This document shows positions 8,644-18,857 of a DNA stretch of 64,000 bases, piece after piece. A program made the translations under genes and the position numbers. The notes under the pieces were generated by a model. The model had not been told where the DNA came from, searched no databases, and saw only the letters and a program-made list of their open reading frames with translations. How positions within the stretch are numbered: the stretch's first letter is position 1; the number at the start of each line of letters is the position of its first letter. Location: NCBI GenBank assembly GCA_937981665.1, contig CALJOJ010000021.1, positions 62,001 to 126,000 on the forward strand. Reading direction: 5' to 3'. This DNA is from an uncultured Rubritalea sp. (GTDB lineage Bacteria; Verrucomicrobiota; Verrucomicrobiia; Verrucomicrobiales; Akkermansiaceae).

Positions 8644-9873
8644 ATGGCAAGAATCAATGACAACTTCTTAAAACTAAAAGCAGGATACCTATTTCCTGAA
8701 ATCGGCAGACGTGTAGCAGCATTCACTGATGCAAATCCAGACGAAGCAGCTAAACTCATCAAGTGTGGTATCGGCGACGTTACTGAGCCGCTTCCTGAAG
8801 CAGTGCGCGAGGCAATGCACGCAGCAGTAGACGAGCTAGGAAACCGCGATACATTCCGTGGATACGGACCTGAGCAAGGATATGATTTCCTCAGAAATGC
8901 TATCGCTGAGAATTGCTATTCAGAGCTAAACATCGGTGCTGACGACATTTTCATCTCTGATGGATCTAAGTGCGACACTGGTAATGTGCTCGACATCTTC
9001 GGACCAGGAAACAAGATCGCTATTACGGATCCAGTTTACCCAGTCTATGTGGACACTAACGTAATGATAGGCAACACAGGCGAAGCTGATGAAGATGGCC
9101 GCTACGAAGGTCTCGTTTATCTTCCATGTACCGCAGAAAATAATTTCGTACCTGCTATCCCCGCTGAGAAAGTAGACATCATTTACCTCTGCTATCCTAA
9201 CAATCCAACTGGAGCTTCAGCTACTCGCGAGCAGCTGAAGGCATGGGTAGACTACGCTAAGGCAAATGATGCTATCATTCTTTATGATGCTGCATACGAG
9301 GCATTCATCCAGGACCCAGACGTTCCACGCTCTATCTATGAGATTGAGGGTGCACACGACTGCGCGCTCGAGTTCCGCTCATTTTCTAAGAATGGTGGTT
9401 TCACTGGCGTTCGTTGTGGTTACATCACTATTCCTGACACAGTAACTGGTGCTGCAGCTGACGGCGCACGCATTTCTATCAAGCAGCTCTGGTCACGCCG
9501 TACTTCTACGAAGTTCAATGGCGCATCCTACCCTGTTCAGCGTGGTGCTGAGGCAGTCTACTCAGATGCTGGTAAAAAGCAGATCGCTACACTAGTAGAG
9601 CACTACATGGGTAACGCTAAGCTCCTCCGCGAGGCCTGCACAGAGATCGGTCTTCAGGTATTCGGTGGCGAGAATGCACCCTATGTATGGGTAGCTTGTC
9701 CAGAAGGCCTTACTAGCTGGGACATGTTTGACAAGATGCTCACAGAAGCTAATGTAGTCATCACTCCTGGATCAGGATTCGGTGCTGCTGGTGAAGGCTA
9801 CTTCCGTATCTCAGCGTTTAACTCACGCGAGAACGTCATCGAAGTCTGCAACAGACTCAAAGCTCACCTCTAG
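8644..9873 (+). CDS. dapL: LL-diaminopimelate aminotransferase
   Basis: The 409-residue product starts at the ATG at 8644 ([19 protein letters not shown]), the conserved N-terminus of DapL. The frame extends further upstream but without homology. It is a fold-type I PLP enzyme. The Schiff-base lysine lies in [15 protein letters not shown], the substrate segment CYPNNPTGA is present, and the C-terminal [17 protein letters not shown] carries the carboxylate-binding Arg. It converts tetrahydrodipicolinate plus glutamate directly to LL-2,6-diaminopimelate, the short route to lysine and peptidoglycan found in Chlamydiae, Verrucomicrobia, cyanobacteria and plants. No Shine-Dalgarno sequence precedes it. 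Confidence 0.96.
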   Translation: MARINDNFLKLKAGYLFPEIGRRVAAFTDANPDEAAKLIKCGIGDVTEPLPEAVREAMHAAVDELGNRDTFRGYGPEQGYDFLRNAIAENCYSELNIGADDIFISDGSKCDTGNVLDIFGPGNKIAITDPVYPVYVDTNVMIGNTGEADEDGRYEGLVYLPCTAENNFVPAIPAEKVDIIYLCYPNNPTGASATREQLKAWVDYAKANDAIILYDAAYEAFIQDPDVPRSIYEIEGAHDCALEFRSFSKNGGFTGVRCGYITIPDTVTGAAADGARISIKQLWSRRTSTKFNGASYPVQRGAEAVYSDAGKKQIATLVEHYMGNAKLLREACTEIGLQVFGGENAPYVWVACPEGLTSWDMFDKMLTEANVVITPGSGFGAAGEGYFRISAFNSRENVIEVCNRLKAHL

Positions 9874-9943
9874 ATAAAATTTCATCTCTAACTCATCCAG
9901 AGCGTAGAGATTGTTCTAACTATTCACGAACCACCCATTCACT

Positions 9944-10918
9944 ATGCCCATTCTAGACGTTTCAAACTTATCTACTAGATTTCACACCCGAAACGGCGTT
10001 GTTCACGCTGTAGAAGACGTGTCCTTTCAGGTAGACAAGGGCGAGACTCTCGGCATCGTGGGTGAGTCAGGTTCTGGAAAGTCTGTCACCTGTTATTCCC
10101 TGCTCGGCCTTATTCCTACGCCTCCGGGGAAAATCCATTCAGGTAAAGCTATCTTCGATGGCATCGACCTACTTCAAGCCAAGGAGAAGCAGCTCCGCAA
10201 AATCCGAGGGAAACGTATATCCATGATCTTCCAAGATCCAATGACATCCCTTAATCCTTTTCTAAAAATCTCCGCCCAACTCACCGAGCCGCTTGAGATC
10301 CATCTCGGCATCAAGGGCAAGGCCGCACTCCACAAGGCAATCGACGCCCTAGCAGAGGTCGGCATCCCTGAGCCAGAGAAACGTATCCACTCATACCCGC
10401 ATGAGTTCTCTGGTGGTATGCGCCAGCGCGTAATGATAGCCATGGCACTCATCACCCGCCCAGAGCTCCTCATCTGCGATGAGCCGACCACCGCGCTAGA
10501 TGTCACCGTTCAGAAACAAGTACTAGATCTTATCAAAGATCGCCAAAACGAACTCGGCACAGCAGTCGTCCTCATCACTCACGACCTCGCAGTAGTGAAG
10601 CAAACTTGTGACCACGTCAACGTCATGTACTCTGGCCGCATCGTAGAAAATGCATCAGCTGACACACTCTTCAAGAATCCAATGCACGCTTATACACGTG
10701 CCCTCCTCCACTCTATTCCAGCGACCCATAAGAAAGGCGATAAACTTTTCACCATACCAGGCCTACCACCAGTTCTAACAGATCCACCAAAAGGCTGCGC
10801 ATTCTCACCAAGAAACACCCTAGGTGACAACTCCCTCTGCATCCAAGATCACCACCCAGCCCTCACCGAAAAAGCACCTAAGCATTTCGTCCAAGACTGC
10901 CCAGGCTGCCTTAGCTAA
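9944..10918 (+). CDS. OppD/DppD-type peptide ABC transporter ATPase
   Basis: The 324 residues show Walker A GESGSGKS, the Q-loop FQDPMTSLNP (diagnostic for oligopeptide/dipeptide ATPases), signature SGGMRQR, Walker B LLICDEP and the switch His in LITHDLAVV. The C-terminal oligopeptide-binding-ATPase extension has CxnC-type cysteines (GCAFSPR, CIQDHHPAL, CPGC), which in relatives can hold an iron-sulfur cluster. It works as one of two ATPases driving peptide or nickel import. Unusually, no permease, binding protein or OppF partner is adjacent, so the rest of the transporter must be encoded elsewhere. Confidence 0.92.
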   Translation: MPILDVSNLSTRFHTRNGVVHAVEDVSFQVDKGETLGIVGESGSGKSVTCYSLLGLIPTPPGKIHSGKAIFDGIDLLQAKEKQLRKIRGKRISMIFQDPMTSLNPFLKISAQLTEPLEIHLGIKGKAALHKAIDALAEVGIPEPEKRIHSYPHEFSGGMRQRVMIAMALITRPELLICDEPTTALDVTVQKQVLDLIKDRQNELGTAVVLITHDLAVVKQTCDHVNVMYSGRIVENASADTLFKNPMHAYTRALLHSIPATHKKGDKLFTIPGLPPVLTDPPKGCAFSPRNTLGDNSLCIQDHHPALTEKAPKHFVQDCPGCLS

Positions 10919-10934
10919 GCCACCCAAAAGAAAT

Positions 10935-11612
10935 TTACTTATCCACGCGAAAGCCTCGGGTACCTAGAGCGTCTTGATCGCCTTCTTCACGTTTTTTAAG
11001 AATAGCTTTAACGTAATTATCATGATGTCTTCGAAGCTTTGCCAGCTTCTTGACTTGCTCTTTTTTGACCCATTTTGCAATCGGTATGTACGCTGCGTAT
11101 GAGTAACCATCAATCGCGTAAATCTGGCATTCTCCATCCACCTTCTCTTTGATCACCAGATTATCTGGCCTGCCTTGGACAAAAATCCAGTGACGGTCAA
11201 GCTGCTCCCAAAAGTCATTAATCGCTTTCTCACACTCCGGAGTTAATCCATTCTGCCAAAGATATTCTTTCAGAGTCAGCGAAATTTCACCACAGGCATT
11301 AGTGATCAAATCAACCTCTAACACATCACCAATATCTGACTCCACATAGCCATGAGCTTGAGCAATGAATTCCCATGCAGCATCTCCTACCTTGCGCCCT
11401 GTTTTTCGTGAAAATTCAAGTTCACCATCACTTTCATGGAAATAGCAATGTGGGCGGAAGATCTTACCAATAAGCTTAGCTCGCTTGTACCGTGGGCAGT
11501 CTTTCCAATGTTCAGTCATATGCTTTAGACAGCGATCCAGCTTATCAGGATGACGATAGACCTGTCGATGGTTTCCGTGGGCAAACGGCTTTTCCTCTCT
11601 TAAATTAATCAC
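10935..11612 (-). CDS. YrbL-like protein (PhoP-network family)
   Basis: The 225-residue protein resembles E. coli YrbL along its length. The opening INLREEKPFAHGNHRQVYRHP matches the YrbL pattern 'G.HR.cY.HP' (kinase-like fold, Gly-rich start). A middle segment IFVQGRPDNLVIKE takes the place of the catalytic-loop-like region, and IPIAKWVKKEQVKKL matches the conserved 'PLATW' tail. YrbL belongs to a degenerate kinase-like family under PhoP/PmrA control in enterobacteria. Its biochemical role is not established. It converges with the OppD-like gene with 16 nt between stops. Confidence 0.7.
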   Translation of the reverse strand: MINLREEKPFAHGNHRQVYRHPDKLDRCLKHMTEHWKDCPRYKRAKLIGKIFRPHCYFHESDGELEFSRKTGRKVGDAAWEFIAQAHGYVESDIGDVLEVDLITNACGEISLTLKEYLWQNGLTPECEKAINDFWEQLDRHWIFVQGRPDNLVIKEKVDGECQIYAIDGYSYAAYIPIAKWVKKEQVKKLAKLRRHHDNYVKAILKKREEGDQDALGTRGFRVDK

Positions 11613-11713
11613 AAGTTAAAACTCTACAGATTTTCTATTGAGTCAAGCTAAGATGATACACATCGAGATACGCTCTTTCATTATTTAAATGAATCCGAAA
11701 TCAACCTTCTGAT

Positions 11714-13360
11714 CTATAGCTTCGGTTCAGTCAGTGGAAGAACAACTGTAATAGGATGATGATCAGAATAACGCTGCTTCACCGATACATTCATATGGCT
11801 CAGAGTCTCGCCAAAGTGCGGGGCTAGTCTATATGGCCCTTTCTTATCCTTAGAGTCCGTGAGAAATGACTTCACAAAAATCCAATCCAAACGCTCACAC
11901 CCTAATGGACCAATTGTATTAGGTAGGCTGAAGGTCTGAGTGAAGCCTTTATATTTACTTCGCTGATTTGAGTTAGCCAGTAATCCACTCTTATTATTGA
12001 TTGAACGTTTGCTATCTCCTCGGAAGTCGAAAGCCCCACCATCGGCAAAGCGGAAATTCTGAATACACTTGAAAAGAGATCTCGTGTTATTTGGTAAGAC
12101 CCCAGGGATGCTCCATGATATTGGATCTTGGAAATTTTTATAACCATTGATCGCATTTCGAGCCTGGCTCAAACCTGTGGCATTTCCTAAGAATATAGCT
12201 GCAGAAACGAAATTAGAAGGCTTCTTAACCACTCCTGAACTAGCTTTCCAAAGGGAAGTAGAGCTGACATTACGAGCAGCGCTATTAAAGTCGCCAGCCA
12301 TGATCACCGGGTTCTTCACATCCGCCACGTAACTCATGATCTCTCTAATCTGTTCCTCACGCGTCTTAGGTCCCACCTTGATCTCTAGATGAATATTGAT
12401 CACCGTAACCGTCTCATGAGGAACACCAGGAACGTGAAGATCTACACGAGTAAAACCTCGTCCACCCGTCTTAACTTCACGTGACGGCTGTATATCAAAT
12501 AGTCTTTTAGCTCCAGCGCGTCTCCCCTTTTCTAGAAAATCTGGCCTTTCTATTTCTCCAGAATACCAATCATAAGCTACAGTCTTGAGTGGAAAAACCT
12601 GCACCCGTTTGATCGGATAACGAGACATAACTGTGACTCCAAATACTCCCTTATAGCCAGAAAGATCCTTACAGGTATCAGTAGGCGCATCTGTATTGGC
12701 AAACTTTACATCAGGCGTACCCAGATACGCAGGGTCTATCTCTAGCTGCTGTGGCGCGTAGACAAAGTTCATCCCCATCTTCTTCGCTAAATACTGCGCT
12801 GCAAAAAGATAATCACTACGGCAATGGCCTATATCCATTTCCTGACATAACAAAATATCTGAACTAGCTATATCAGCCCGCTGTCTGAGTGCCTCACTAT
12901 ACTTCTCTGGATCAGAAATAACAGTATCTAGCAAGTTCGCCACATAGGCTTTTTCAGAGGTCAATGCGTCTGTAGCATCTTTTAAATGAATGGATTTTTC
13001 AATATTCCAAGTCGAAAGCCTCAGTGATGGTCCGAGAACTGGGTGCTGGTTCGTCAAAGGAAGTCCATTCCTACGGTAAGCAGAATTATCTACAAAAGGA
13101 GAAGAAAAGAGAGCATCTGCCTTTCTCGCAGCAGCTGTATCTTCCCCATGCTTTCTGAGGAGCACTTTAAGCTCATCAAGGTCTAACAACTCAGGATTTC
13201 TACTCTCCAGAACCTTACTAGATTGCGGATCCTTAGATACTGACGTCAGAGGACTATTTTGCCCCTCCAGGTTAACAGTCTGACATGAATTTAATAATAT
13301 AAATCCACAAGCCGTAAACAGCCCACCACCTTTAGTTATTTTTCTTACCATGCCAATCAT
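11714..13360 (-). CDS. Lipoprotein with endonuclease/exonuclease/phosphatase fold
   Basis: I use the ATG at 13360; a GTG four codons upstream and an ATG at 13351 are alternatives, none with a clear ribosome-binding site. The N-terminus is a lipoprotein signal with lipobox LLNSC. The body has EEP-fold hallmarks in order: LSTWNIEK, LCQEMDIG (metal-binding Glu), INIHLEI, AGDFNSAA (Asp and Asn) and a final SDHHPITV. These residues form the Mg-dependent phosphodiesterase site shared by DNase I, sphingomyelinases and inositol phosphatases. The substrate is unknown; membrane-anchored export suggests extracellular DNA, phospholipid or phosphodiesters. Long loops make it larger (about 548 aa) than typical 250-300 aa members. 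Confidence 0.8.
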   Translation of the reverse strand: MIGMVRKITKGGGLFTACGFILLNSCQTVNLEGQNSPLTSVSKDPQSSKVLESRNPELLDLDELKVLLRKHGEDTAAARKADALFSSPFVDNSAYRRNGLPLTNQHPVLGPSLRLSTWNIEKSIHLKDATDALTSEKAYVANLLDTVISDPEKYSEALRQRADIASSDILLCQEMDIGHCRSDYLFAAQYLAKKMGMNFVYAPQQLEIDPAYLGTPDVKFANTDAPTDTCKDLSGYKGVFGVTVMSRYPIKRVQVFPLKTVAYDWYSGEIERPDFLEKGRRAGAKRLFDIQPSREVKTGGRGFTRVDLHVPGVPHETVTVINIHLEIKVGPKTREEQIREIMSYVADVKNPVIMAGDFNSAARNVSSTSLWKASSGVVKKPSNFVSAAIFLGNATGLSQARNAINGYKNFQDPISWSIPGVLPNNTRSLFKCIQNFRFADGGAFDFRGDSKRSINNKSGLLANSNQRSKYKGFTQTFSLPNTIGPLGCERLDWIFVKSFLTDSKDKKGPYRLAPHFGETLSHMNVSVKQRYSDHHPITVVLPLTEPKL

Positions 13361-13461
13361 TGATGCGCGCACCCTATAATAGAGCCACCTGCTGTCAATT
13401 ATTTAAAGGAGCACAACGTGTCATCAAACAAGCTGTATAGCCCGCCCTTACTAGCGTGATT

Positions 13462-16116
13462 CTATTTATCCCTCTTATGGATCAGATAGGTCACGAGTGA
13501 GGTCCAGCCTGTTTGGTGTGATGCGCCAAGACCTTCGCCTGTCTCTGCGTTGAAGTACTCGTAGTAAAGAATGAGATTCCTCCAGTCGTCTTTATCTTTA
13601 TAGAGATCTAGCTCACCATTACACGGTCGGTTACCATCTTCACCTTCGGTAAATAGATTCACTAGCCTAGCACAGATATCTTTCGCGACGTCACTTAAGT
13701 TTGTCTGCTGACCTGAATCTGTAGGGTACTCCACTGTGAATGACTCACCGTAATAGAAATGATAGCGCTCCAAAGCCTCAATCAGGAGATAGTTCGTAGG
13801 GAACCAGATAGGTCCACGCCAGTTCGAGTTACCGCCGAACATACTGGTCTCTGACTCACCAGGGGTATAGCGCACTTCGTTAGTCTTACCCCCATGTTTA
13901 AAGACAAATGGTTTCTCCTCGTGCACCTTACTTAGTGAGCGGATACCGAAACTAGAAAGGAACTCATCAGTATCTAACATTTTCTCCAAAGTTCGGCGAA
14001 GCTGCACCTCAGATGCCACAGAAAGAAGTGTGAGATACCCTTCTTTTCTTTGCTTTGACCTACGAGTACTGATGTATTTATTCAACTCCGGCCTACTATC
14101 AAGGAACCACTCTAAACGAGCTCTGAACTCAGGTAACTTATCTAGTGTTTCTTCTGTTAACGTCATCGTCGCGAACAACGGAAGAAGCCCCACAAGAGAA
14201 CGTGTCTTGAGGTGCATCGGCTTATTGTCATCGATAATCAGCTGGTCATAATAAAATCCGTCTTCCTCATTCCAGAGTCCCCCACCGCCAATGCTATTAA
14301 TCGCATCAGTGATATTCACGAAGTGCTCAAAGAACTTAGACGCTATGTCTTCATACGCTGGATTATCCGGAGCCAACTCAAGAGCCATAGATAGCATAGT
14401 AAGGCAGAAACTCGCCATCCACGCAGTGCCGTCTGCTTGATTCAGTGTCGACCCATCTGGCAGCGCATGAGAGCGGTCAAACACCCCAATGTTATCCAGA
14501 CCAAGGAAGCCACCACCGAATACATGACGACCTTCGCTGTCCTTTCTGTTCACCCACCAAGTGAAGTTAATAAGCAGTTTCTGGAAGGCTTTTTCAAGGA
14601 ATAGCTTGTCACGATGCCCTCGCTCACCCGTGATCTTATAGACACGCCAGACTGCCCATGCATGTACTGGTGGATTCACATCTGAGAAATTCCATTCATA
14701 AGCAGGTAGCTGACCATTCGCATGCATGTACCACTCTCTGGTGAGAAGCAGCAGCTGATCTTTGGCGAAGTCAGGATCTATCGCGGCAAAGGTAATCATG
14801 TGGAACGCAGAGTCCCAAGCTGCAAACCATGGGTACTCCCACTTATCAGGCATGGATAAAACATCCTGTGCATAGATGTGCTCCCAGTCGTGATTTCTCC
14901 CCTCTAATCTACGCTCAGGTAATGGTGACCCATCTGGACTATAATGCAGCCAGTCCTTCACCACAAAGTGATAAAACTGCTTCGTCCAGAGTAGACCAGC
15001 ATAAGACTGCCGGCTAATCATTTTCTCCTCATCAGATAAATGATCAGGGATCTTCTCTTCGTAGAACTCATCTGCCTCAGCAATACGAATCGCGACAGTT
15101 TTATCAAATTCATCCAAGCCGCTCACCCCGTTATCCTCACCCTCGGCATGTAGTCGACAGCGGATGCTTACGGTCTCGCCAGCAGGAACGATAAGACTAT
15201 AGTGAGGAGATGTCTTAGTCCCTGTATGATCAGGATTCACCGCCCCCTCTTCGTTGTGAATGAGATAGCGATGGAAGGCCTCTTTTGTATAAGGTGACTT
15301 ACTTGGCTTACCAGAAATGACACTTTCATTCGTCTCATTCTCAGTGAACAGCCAGTTCTGTAAAATACAGTCATCACTACTTTCAGCATGGAATAGAAAG
15401 TTACCTAATGTCTCATGCTGTAGCTTCAATACTCCATCTTCGAGTACCATACTCGGCTTCACCTCAGGCTTCTCGCTCTGGTTTCCACCTTCCCAGATAT
15501 TTCTGAACCATATCGTAGGTAACACATGGATCGGCGCATCCTCTGGTCCTCTGTTAGTGACAGAAATTTTCCACAATACGTCCTCAGCACTACGCTTCGC
15601 TACTTCCTGAACTACGTCGAAATAACGGCCTCCATCAAAGACTCCCAGATCTGTAAGCTCCACTTCTCTATCCTTACGCGTCAGCTTACTATTCTCTGAT
15701 AAGAGTTCTGCATATGGATACTGAGCCTGCGGATATTTATAGAGCACCTTCGTGTAAGAATGACTTGGAGTAGAGTCCAGATAGTAATAACATTCCTTAC
15801 AGTCTTCACCGTGATTCCCCTCATGCCCTCCGAAGCCATAGAGACGCTCTTTTAAAATAGTATCATTCCCGTTCCATAAGGCAGGCGCAAAGCACACTCT
15901 ACCTCGCCTATCTGACCATCCATTCAGCCCGTCTTCACTCCAACGGTAACTTCTACTACGTGCATGATCATGCGGAAATGCTGTCCAGCTATGGCCGTGC
16001 TCAGAATAGTCCTCGCGCACAGTTCCCCACTGCCTCTCACTGAGGTATGGCCCCCAACGCAACCAATTTTGTTTGCGCTCACGGTTATCTCTTAAACGTA
16101 ATTTTTCTGGAGTCAT
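13462..16116 (-). CDS. GH63-like (MGH1-type) glucosidase
   Basis: The start at 16116 (MTPEKLRL) places the conserved WGPYLSERQWGTVREDYS segment at the usual distance from the N-terminus. Open frame upstream (ATG 16140) is less likely. The roughly 884 residues match large bacterial mannosyl-oligosaccharide-glucosidase-like enzymes: an N-terminal beta domain (residues about 1-350), then an (alpha/alpha)6 barrel. Recognisable segments are YPWFAAWDSAFH, LPAYEWNFSDVNPP, FLGLDNIGVFDRS and GNSNWRGPIWFPTNYLL, the last two lining the active site in family GH63. No signal peptide is seen, so it probably acts in the cytoplasm on glucosides such as glucosylglycerate-type compatible solutes or oligosaccharides. 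The exact substrate is open. Confidence 0.85.
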   Translation of the reverse strand: MTPEKLRLRDNRERKQNWLRWGPYLSERQWGTVREDYSEHGHSWTAFPHDHARSRSYRWSEDGLNGWSDRRGRVCFAPALWNGNDTILKERLYGFGGHEGNHGEDCKECYYYLDSTPSHSYTKVLYKYPQAQYPYAELLSENSKLTRKDREVELTDLGVFDGGRYFDVVQEVAKRSAEDVLWKISVTNRGPEDAPIHVLPTIWFRNIWEGGNQSEKPEVKPSMVLEDGVLKLQHETLGNFLFHAESSDDCILQNWLFTENETNESVISGKPSKSPYTKEAFHRYLIHNEEGAVNPDHTGTKTSPHYSLIVPAGETVSIRCRLHAEGEDNGVSGLDEFDKTVAIRIAEADEFYEEKIPDHLSDEEKMISRQSYAGLLWTKQFYHFVVKDWLHYSPDGSPLPERRLEGRNHDWEHIYAQDVLSMPDKWEYPWFAAWDSAFHMITFAAIDPDFAKDQLLLLTREWYMHANGQLPAYEWNFSDVNPPVHAWAVWRVYKITGERGHRDKLFLEKAFQKLLINFTWWVNRKDSEGRHVFGGGFLGLDNIGVFDRSHALPDGSTLNQADGTAWMASFCLTMLSMALELAPDNPAYEDIASKFFEHFVNITDAINSIGGGGLWNEEDGFYYDQLIIDDNKPMHLKTRSLVGLLPLFATMTLTEETLDKLPEFRARLEWFLDSRPELNKYISTRRSKQRKEGYLTLLSVASEVQLRRTLEKMLDTDEFLSSFGIRSLSKVHEEKPFVFKHGGKTNEVRYTPGESETSMFGGNSNWRGPIWFPTNYLLIEALERYHFYYGESFTVEYPTDSGQQTNLSDVAKDICARLVNLFTEGEDGNRPCNGELDLYKDKDDWRNLILYYEYFNAETGEGLGASHQTGWTSLVTYLIHKRDK

Positions 16117-16212
16117 AGTAACATGTCTAATATGGTACATCAAAGGCTCAAGCCAGTGATAATCTCTGCTTTAAAATAGGAACAATCATCTATCAAGACG
16201 ATCATGAAAATC

Positions 16213-16245
16213 AAAAAAAGCACCCCCTGAATCCAGAGAATGCTT
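16213..16245 (-). terminator. Strong intrinsic terminator of sucCD
   Basis: On the minus strand a 12-bp stem (arms 16218-16229 and 16234-16245, some G-U pairs) with a 4-nt loop is followed directly by a run of seven U (A-run at 16213-16219 on the plus strand). It lies 36 nt beyond the sucD stop codon. Confidence 0.85.
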
Positions 16246-16280
16246 TGAAAATATAATAAGGTAATCTCAGCAAGTAATAC

Positions 16281-17171
16281 TTAGAGCATTCCTACGAGAG
16301 TCTTACCCATGTCTGATGGTGTCTCAGAAACTGCAATACCGCACTCAGCAAGAATCTTCTTCTTAGCTTCAGCTGTATCTTCTTCCCCCCCCACGATAGC
16401 ACCTGCGTGGCCCATGCGGCGTCCCGGAGGCGCTGTAGCACCTGCGATGAATCCAGCGATTGGCTTCTTGCAATGTTCTGCAGCCCAACGTGCTGCCTCA
16501 GCCTCAGCATTACCACCTATCTCACCGATCATGATGATTGCTTCAGTCTCAGGATCATCATTGAACATCTTGAGCACATCAAGGTGTGAGGTTCCATTGA
16601 TCGGATCACCACCGATACCTACACATGTTGACTGGCCGTAACCTAGCTCGGTGAGCTGGTAAACTGCCTCGTATGTGAGAGTACCTGAACGTGACACTAC
16701 ACCTACGTTTCCACGCTTATGGATGTAGCCAGGAGCGATGCCGATACGGCAACCACCATGTGAATCTTTACCAGTACCAGGAGTAACGATGCCCGGGCAG
16801 TTAGGCCCGATAAGACGTGTCTTACTTCCCTGCATTGCCGCTTTCACTCTCATCATATCAGCCACTGGGATACCCTCAGTGATCGCGATAACGAGATCCA
16901 TACCCGCGTCCACAGCTTCCAAGATCGCGTCAGCCGCGAATGGAGGTGGCACGAAGATAGCGGAAACACTAGCGCCTTGTTCTTTAGCTGCCTCTGCTAC
17001 TGTATCATAAATGGGAGTACTGCTACCGAATGTCTGACCACCTTTACCAGGAGTCACACCAGCTACGATCTGAGTGCCGTAGTCCAGTGAAAGTTGAGCG
17101 TGCTTACCACCAAATCCACCTGTGATCCCCTGTACGAGAACCTTAGTGTTTTCATCTACTAGAATTGCCAT
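16281..17171 (-). CDS. sucD: Succinyl-CoA synthetase alpha subunit
   Basis: The 296-residue protein has the CoA-binding Rossmann N-terminus (LVQGITGGFGGKHAQ) and GPNCPGIVTPG. The phosphohistidine loop GHAGAIVGG is present, its His carrying the phosphate in the reaction succinyl-CoA + NDP + Pi = succinate + CoA + NTP. It is a TCA-cycle enzyme, working as a heterotetramer with SucC. The gene follows sucC by 21 nt in the same operon and is closed by a strong terminator. Start ATG at 17171, no Shine-Dalgarno sequence. Confidence 0.96.
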   Translation of the reverse strand: MAILVDENTKVLVQGITGGFGGKHAQLSLDYGTQIVAGVTPGKGGQTFGSSTPIYDTVAEAAKEQGASVSAIFVPPPFAADAILEAVDAGMDLVIAITEGIPVADMMRVKAAMQGSKTRLIGPNCPGIVTPGTGKDSHGGCRIGIAPGYIHKRGNVGVVSRSGTLTYEAVYQLTELGYGQSTCVGIGGDPINGTSHLDVLKMFNDDPETEAIIMIGEIGGNAEAEAARWAAEHCKKPIAGFIAGATAPPGRRMGHAGAIVGGEEDTAEAKKKILAECGIAVSETPSDMGKTLVGML

Positions 17172-17192
17172 AATATATTATTCTATTTAAAG

Positions 17193-18377
17193 TTATGAGT
17201 TTACTGCTGCTACGATTTTCTTCGCTGCATCGTTAAGATTATCTGCTGGGATCACAGCGAGGTCTGAGTCAGCAATAAGCTTACGACCTTCTGCTACGTT
17301 CGTACCTTCTAAGCGAACGACAAGAGGGATAGTCATCTCAAGCTCAGCTGCTGCTGCAAGAATACCTTCTGCAATGATGTCACACTGCATGATACCACCA
17401 AAGATATTTACCAAGATACCTTCCACCTTAGGGTCAGAAAGGATGATCTTAAATGCTGCCGCTACTTGTTCCTTAGTAGCACCACCTCCTACATCAAGGA
17501 AGTTAGCAGGATCACCACCGCAATGCTTGATAATGTCCATCGTCGCCATTGCAAGACCAGCTCCGTTAACAAGACAAGCGATGTTTCCATCGAGGCCAAT
17601 GTAGTTGAGGTCAAACTTAGAAGCTTCCACTTCACGTGGATCTTCCTCAGTTGTGTCACGCATCGCTACGATGTCTGGGTGACGGTATAGTGCGTTATCA
17701 TCGAAGCCAAACTTAGCATCCAGAGCGAGTACATCGCCAGTAGGAGTCACTACAAGGGGGTTGATCTCCACCATGTCACAATCGCATGAGATGAAGAGTT
17801 TATAGAGATTCTTGATCAGCTTAGAGAACTGCTTAGCCTGGTCACCGGAGAGTTCGAGAGCCTTAGCAAGCTTACGCACCTCAAACGGCTGGAGACCAGC
17901 GAGTGGGTGGACAAACTGGCGGACAATCTTATCTGGAGTTTCATCAGCAACAGCCTCGATGTCCATTCCACCTTCCGTAGAAACAACAATTACTGGTTGT
18001 GAAGATTCGCGGTCAAGAAGGATAGCTAGATAGAGCTCACGAGAGATGTCAGCAGCTTCAGCCACCATCACCTTAGACACGAGACGTCCTGCTTCACCAG
18101 TCTGGTGAGTAACAAGAGTCTGACCTATCATCTGACCAGCAAGTTCACCTGCTTCAGCCGGAGTCTTAGGGAAATGTACACCACCCTTAAAGCCGTTTTT
18201 AAATGTCCCTTTACCGCGTCCACCTGCATGAACCTGTGCCTTTATAACTAGGTCCTTGCCGCCAATCGCTTTGGCTGCAGCTTCCGCCTCTTCAGCAGTG
18301 CCTGCTACTTGCCCTTGTGGACTTGGCACTCCAAACTTCTCAAATAGCTCTTTAGCTTGATATTCGTGAATATTCAT
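17193..18377 (-). CDS. sucC: Succinyl-CoA synthetase beta subunit
   Basis: The start is the ATG at 18377 ([12 protein letters not shown], the standard SucC N-terminus), although a GTG four codons upstream keeps the frame open. The 394 residues contain the ATP-grasp nucleotide domain ([17 protein letters not shown]), the [11 protein letters not shown] segment with metal-binding residues, and the C-terminal [16 protein letters not shown] power-helix domain that meets the alpha subunit. It is first gene of the sucCD operon. The 180-bp divergent gap to the toxin-antitoxin genes holds its promoter. Confidence 0.96.
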   Translation of the reverse strand: MNIHEYQAKELFEKFGVPSPQGQVAGTAEEAEAAAKAIGGKDLVIKAQVHAGGRGKGTFKNGFKGGVHFPKTPAEAGELAGQMIGQTLVTHQTGEAGRLVSKVMVAEAADISRELYLAILLDRESSQPVIVVSTEGGMDIEAVADETPDKIVRQFVHPLAGLQPFEVRKLAKALELSGDQAKQFSKLIKNLYKLFISCDCDMVEINPLVVTPTGDVLALDAKFGFDDNALYRHPDIVAMRDTTEEDPREVEASKFDLNYIGLDGNIACLVNGAGLAMATMDIIKHCGGDPANFLDVGGGATKEQVAAAFKIILSDPKVEGILVNIFGGIMQCDIIAEGILAAAAELEMTIPLVVRLEGTNVAEGRKLIADSDLAVIPADNLNDAAKKIVAAVNS

Positions 18378-18558
18378 GTGTGTGATCACTTACAATAGTG
18401 ATGCCTATGGTTCAAGAGACTAATCACCTACTAGTCAAGGTGAAATGACATCGCTCACACATAATTCATAATCATCACTTCGATTAAATTTACTCATAGA
18501 AAAAATTTATAGGCATCTAGGCTTTCTATGTATACACTCTTAATAAACCTTAGCTGTT

Positions 18559-18837
18559 ATGGAACTCGACCTTATAGACACCCTCATAGATCTTCAGAAA
18601 TACAAACCTCGCGAATTAGAAGAGGTTATGGAAGACCCATTCACCGTTAGAATGCTACCAGACCATGACCGTACAGACGGCGAGCCACGCTACTACATGA
18701 TCGGCAGGACCATAGCTGATCGTTACCTATTCCTCTGTCTCAAAGCGGATGGTAAAAAAGCCCGCATCATCTCTGTAAGAGATATGACAGATAGCGAGAC
18801 TCGCTTCTATGACAGACGCTACGCAGCATTTAAATAA
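18559..18837 (+). CDS. BrnT-like toxin (DUF497)
   Basis: This 92-residue protein fits the BrnT ribonuclease-like toxin family. An N-terminal helix around KYKPRELEEVMEDP is followed by a central YYMIGRTIADRYLFLCLK strand pair and a C-terminal RIISVRDMTDSETRFYDRR, matching the family's 'RIIsAR.mt..E...Y' end. BrnT toxins fold like RelE and block translation. The next gene, 20 nt downstream, resembles the BrnA antitoxin, and the order toxin-antitoxin is typical. The N-terminal 'W.e.K...N..KHg' motif of classical BrnT is weak here, so it is a divergent member. Such operons usually self-repress through the antitoxin. Confidence 0.72.
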   Translation: MELDLIDTLIDLQKYKPRELEEVMEDPFTVRMLPDHDRTDGEPRYYMIGRTIADRYLFLCLKADGKKARIISVRDMTDSETRFYDRRYAAFK

Positions 18838-18857
18838 ACTTTCTAAAATCAGTACTC

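Noticed and set aside
13418-13459. 13-codon plus-strand frame behind AAAGGAG and starting with GTG
   Set aside because: The Shine-Dalgarno is good but the product is too short, overlaps no known leader-peptide pattern and is on the strand opposite to both neighbours.
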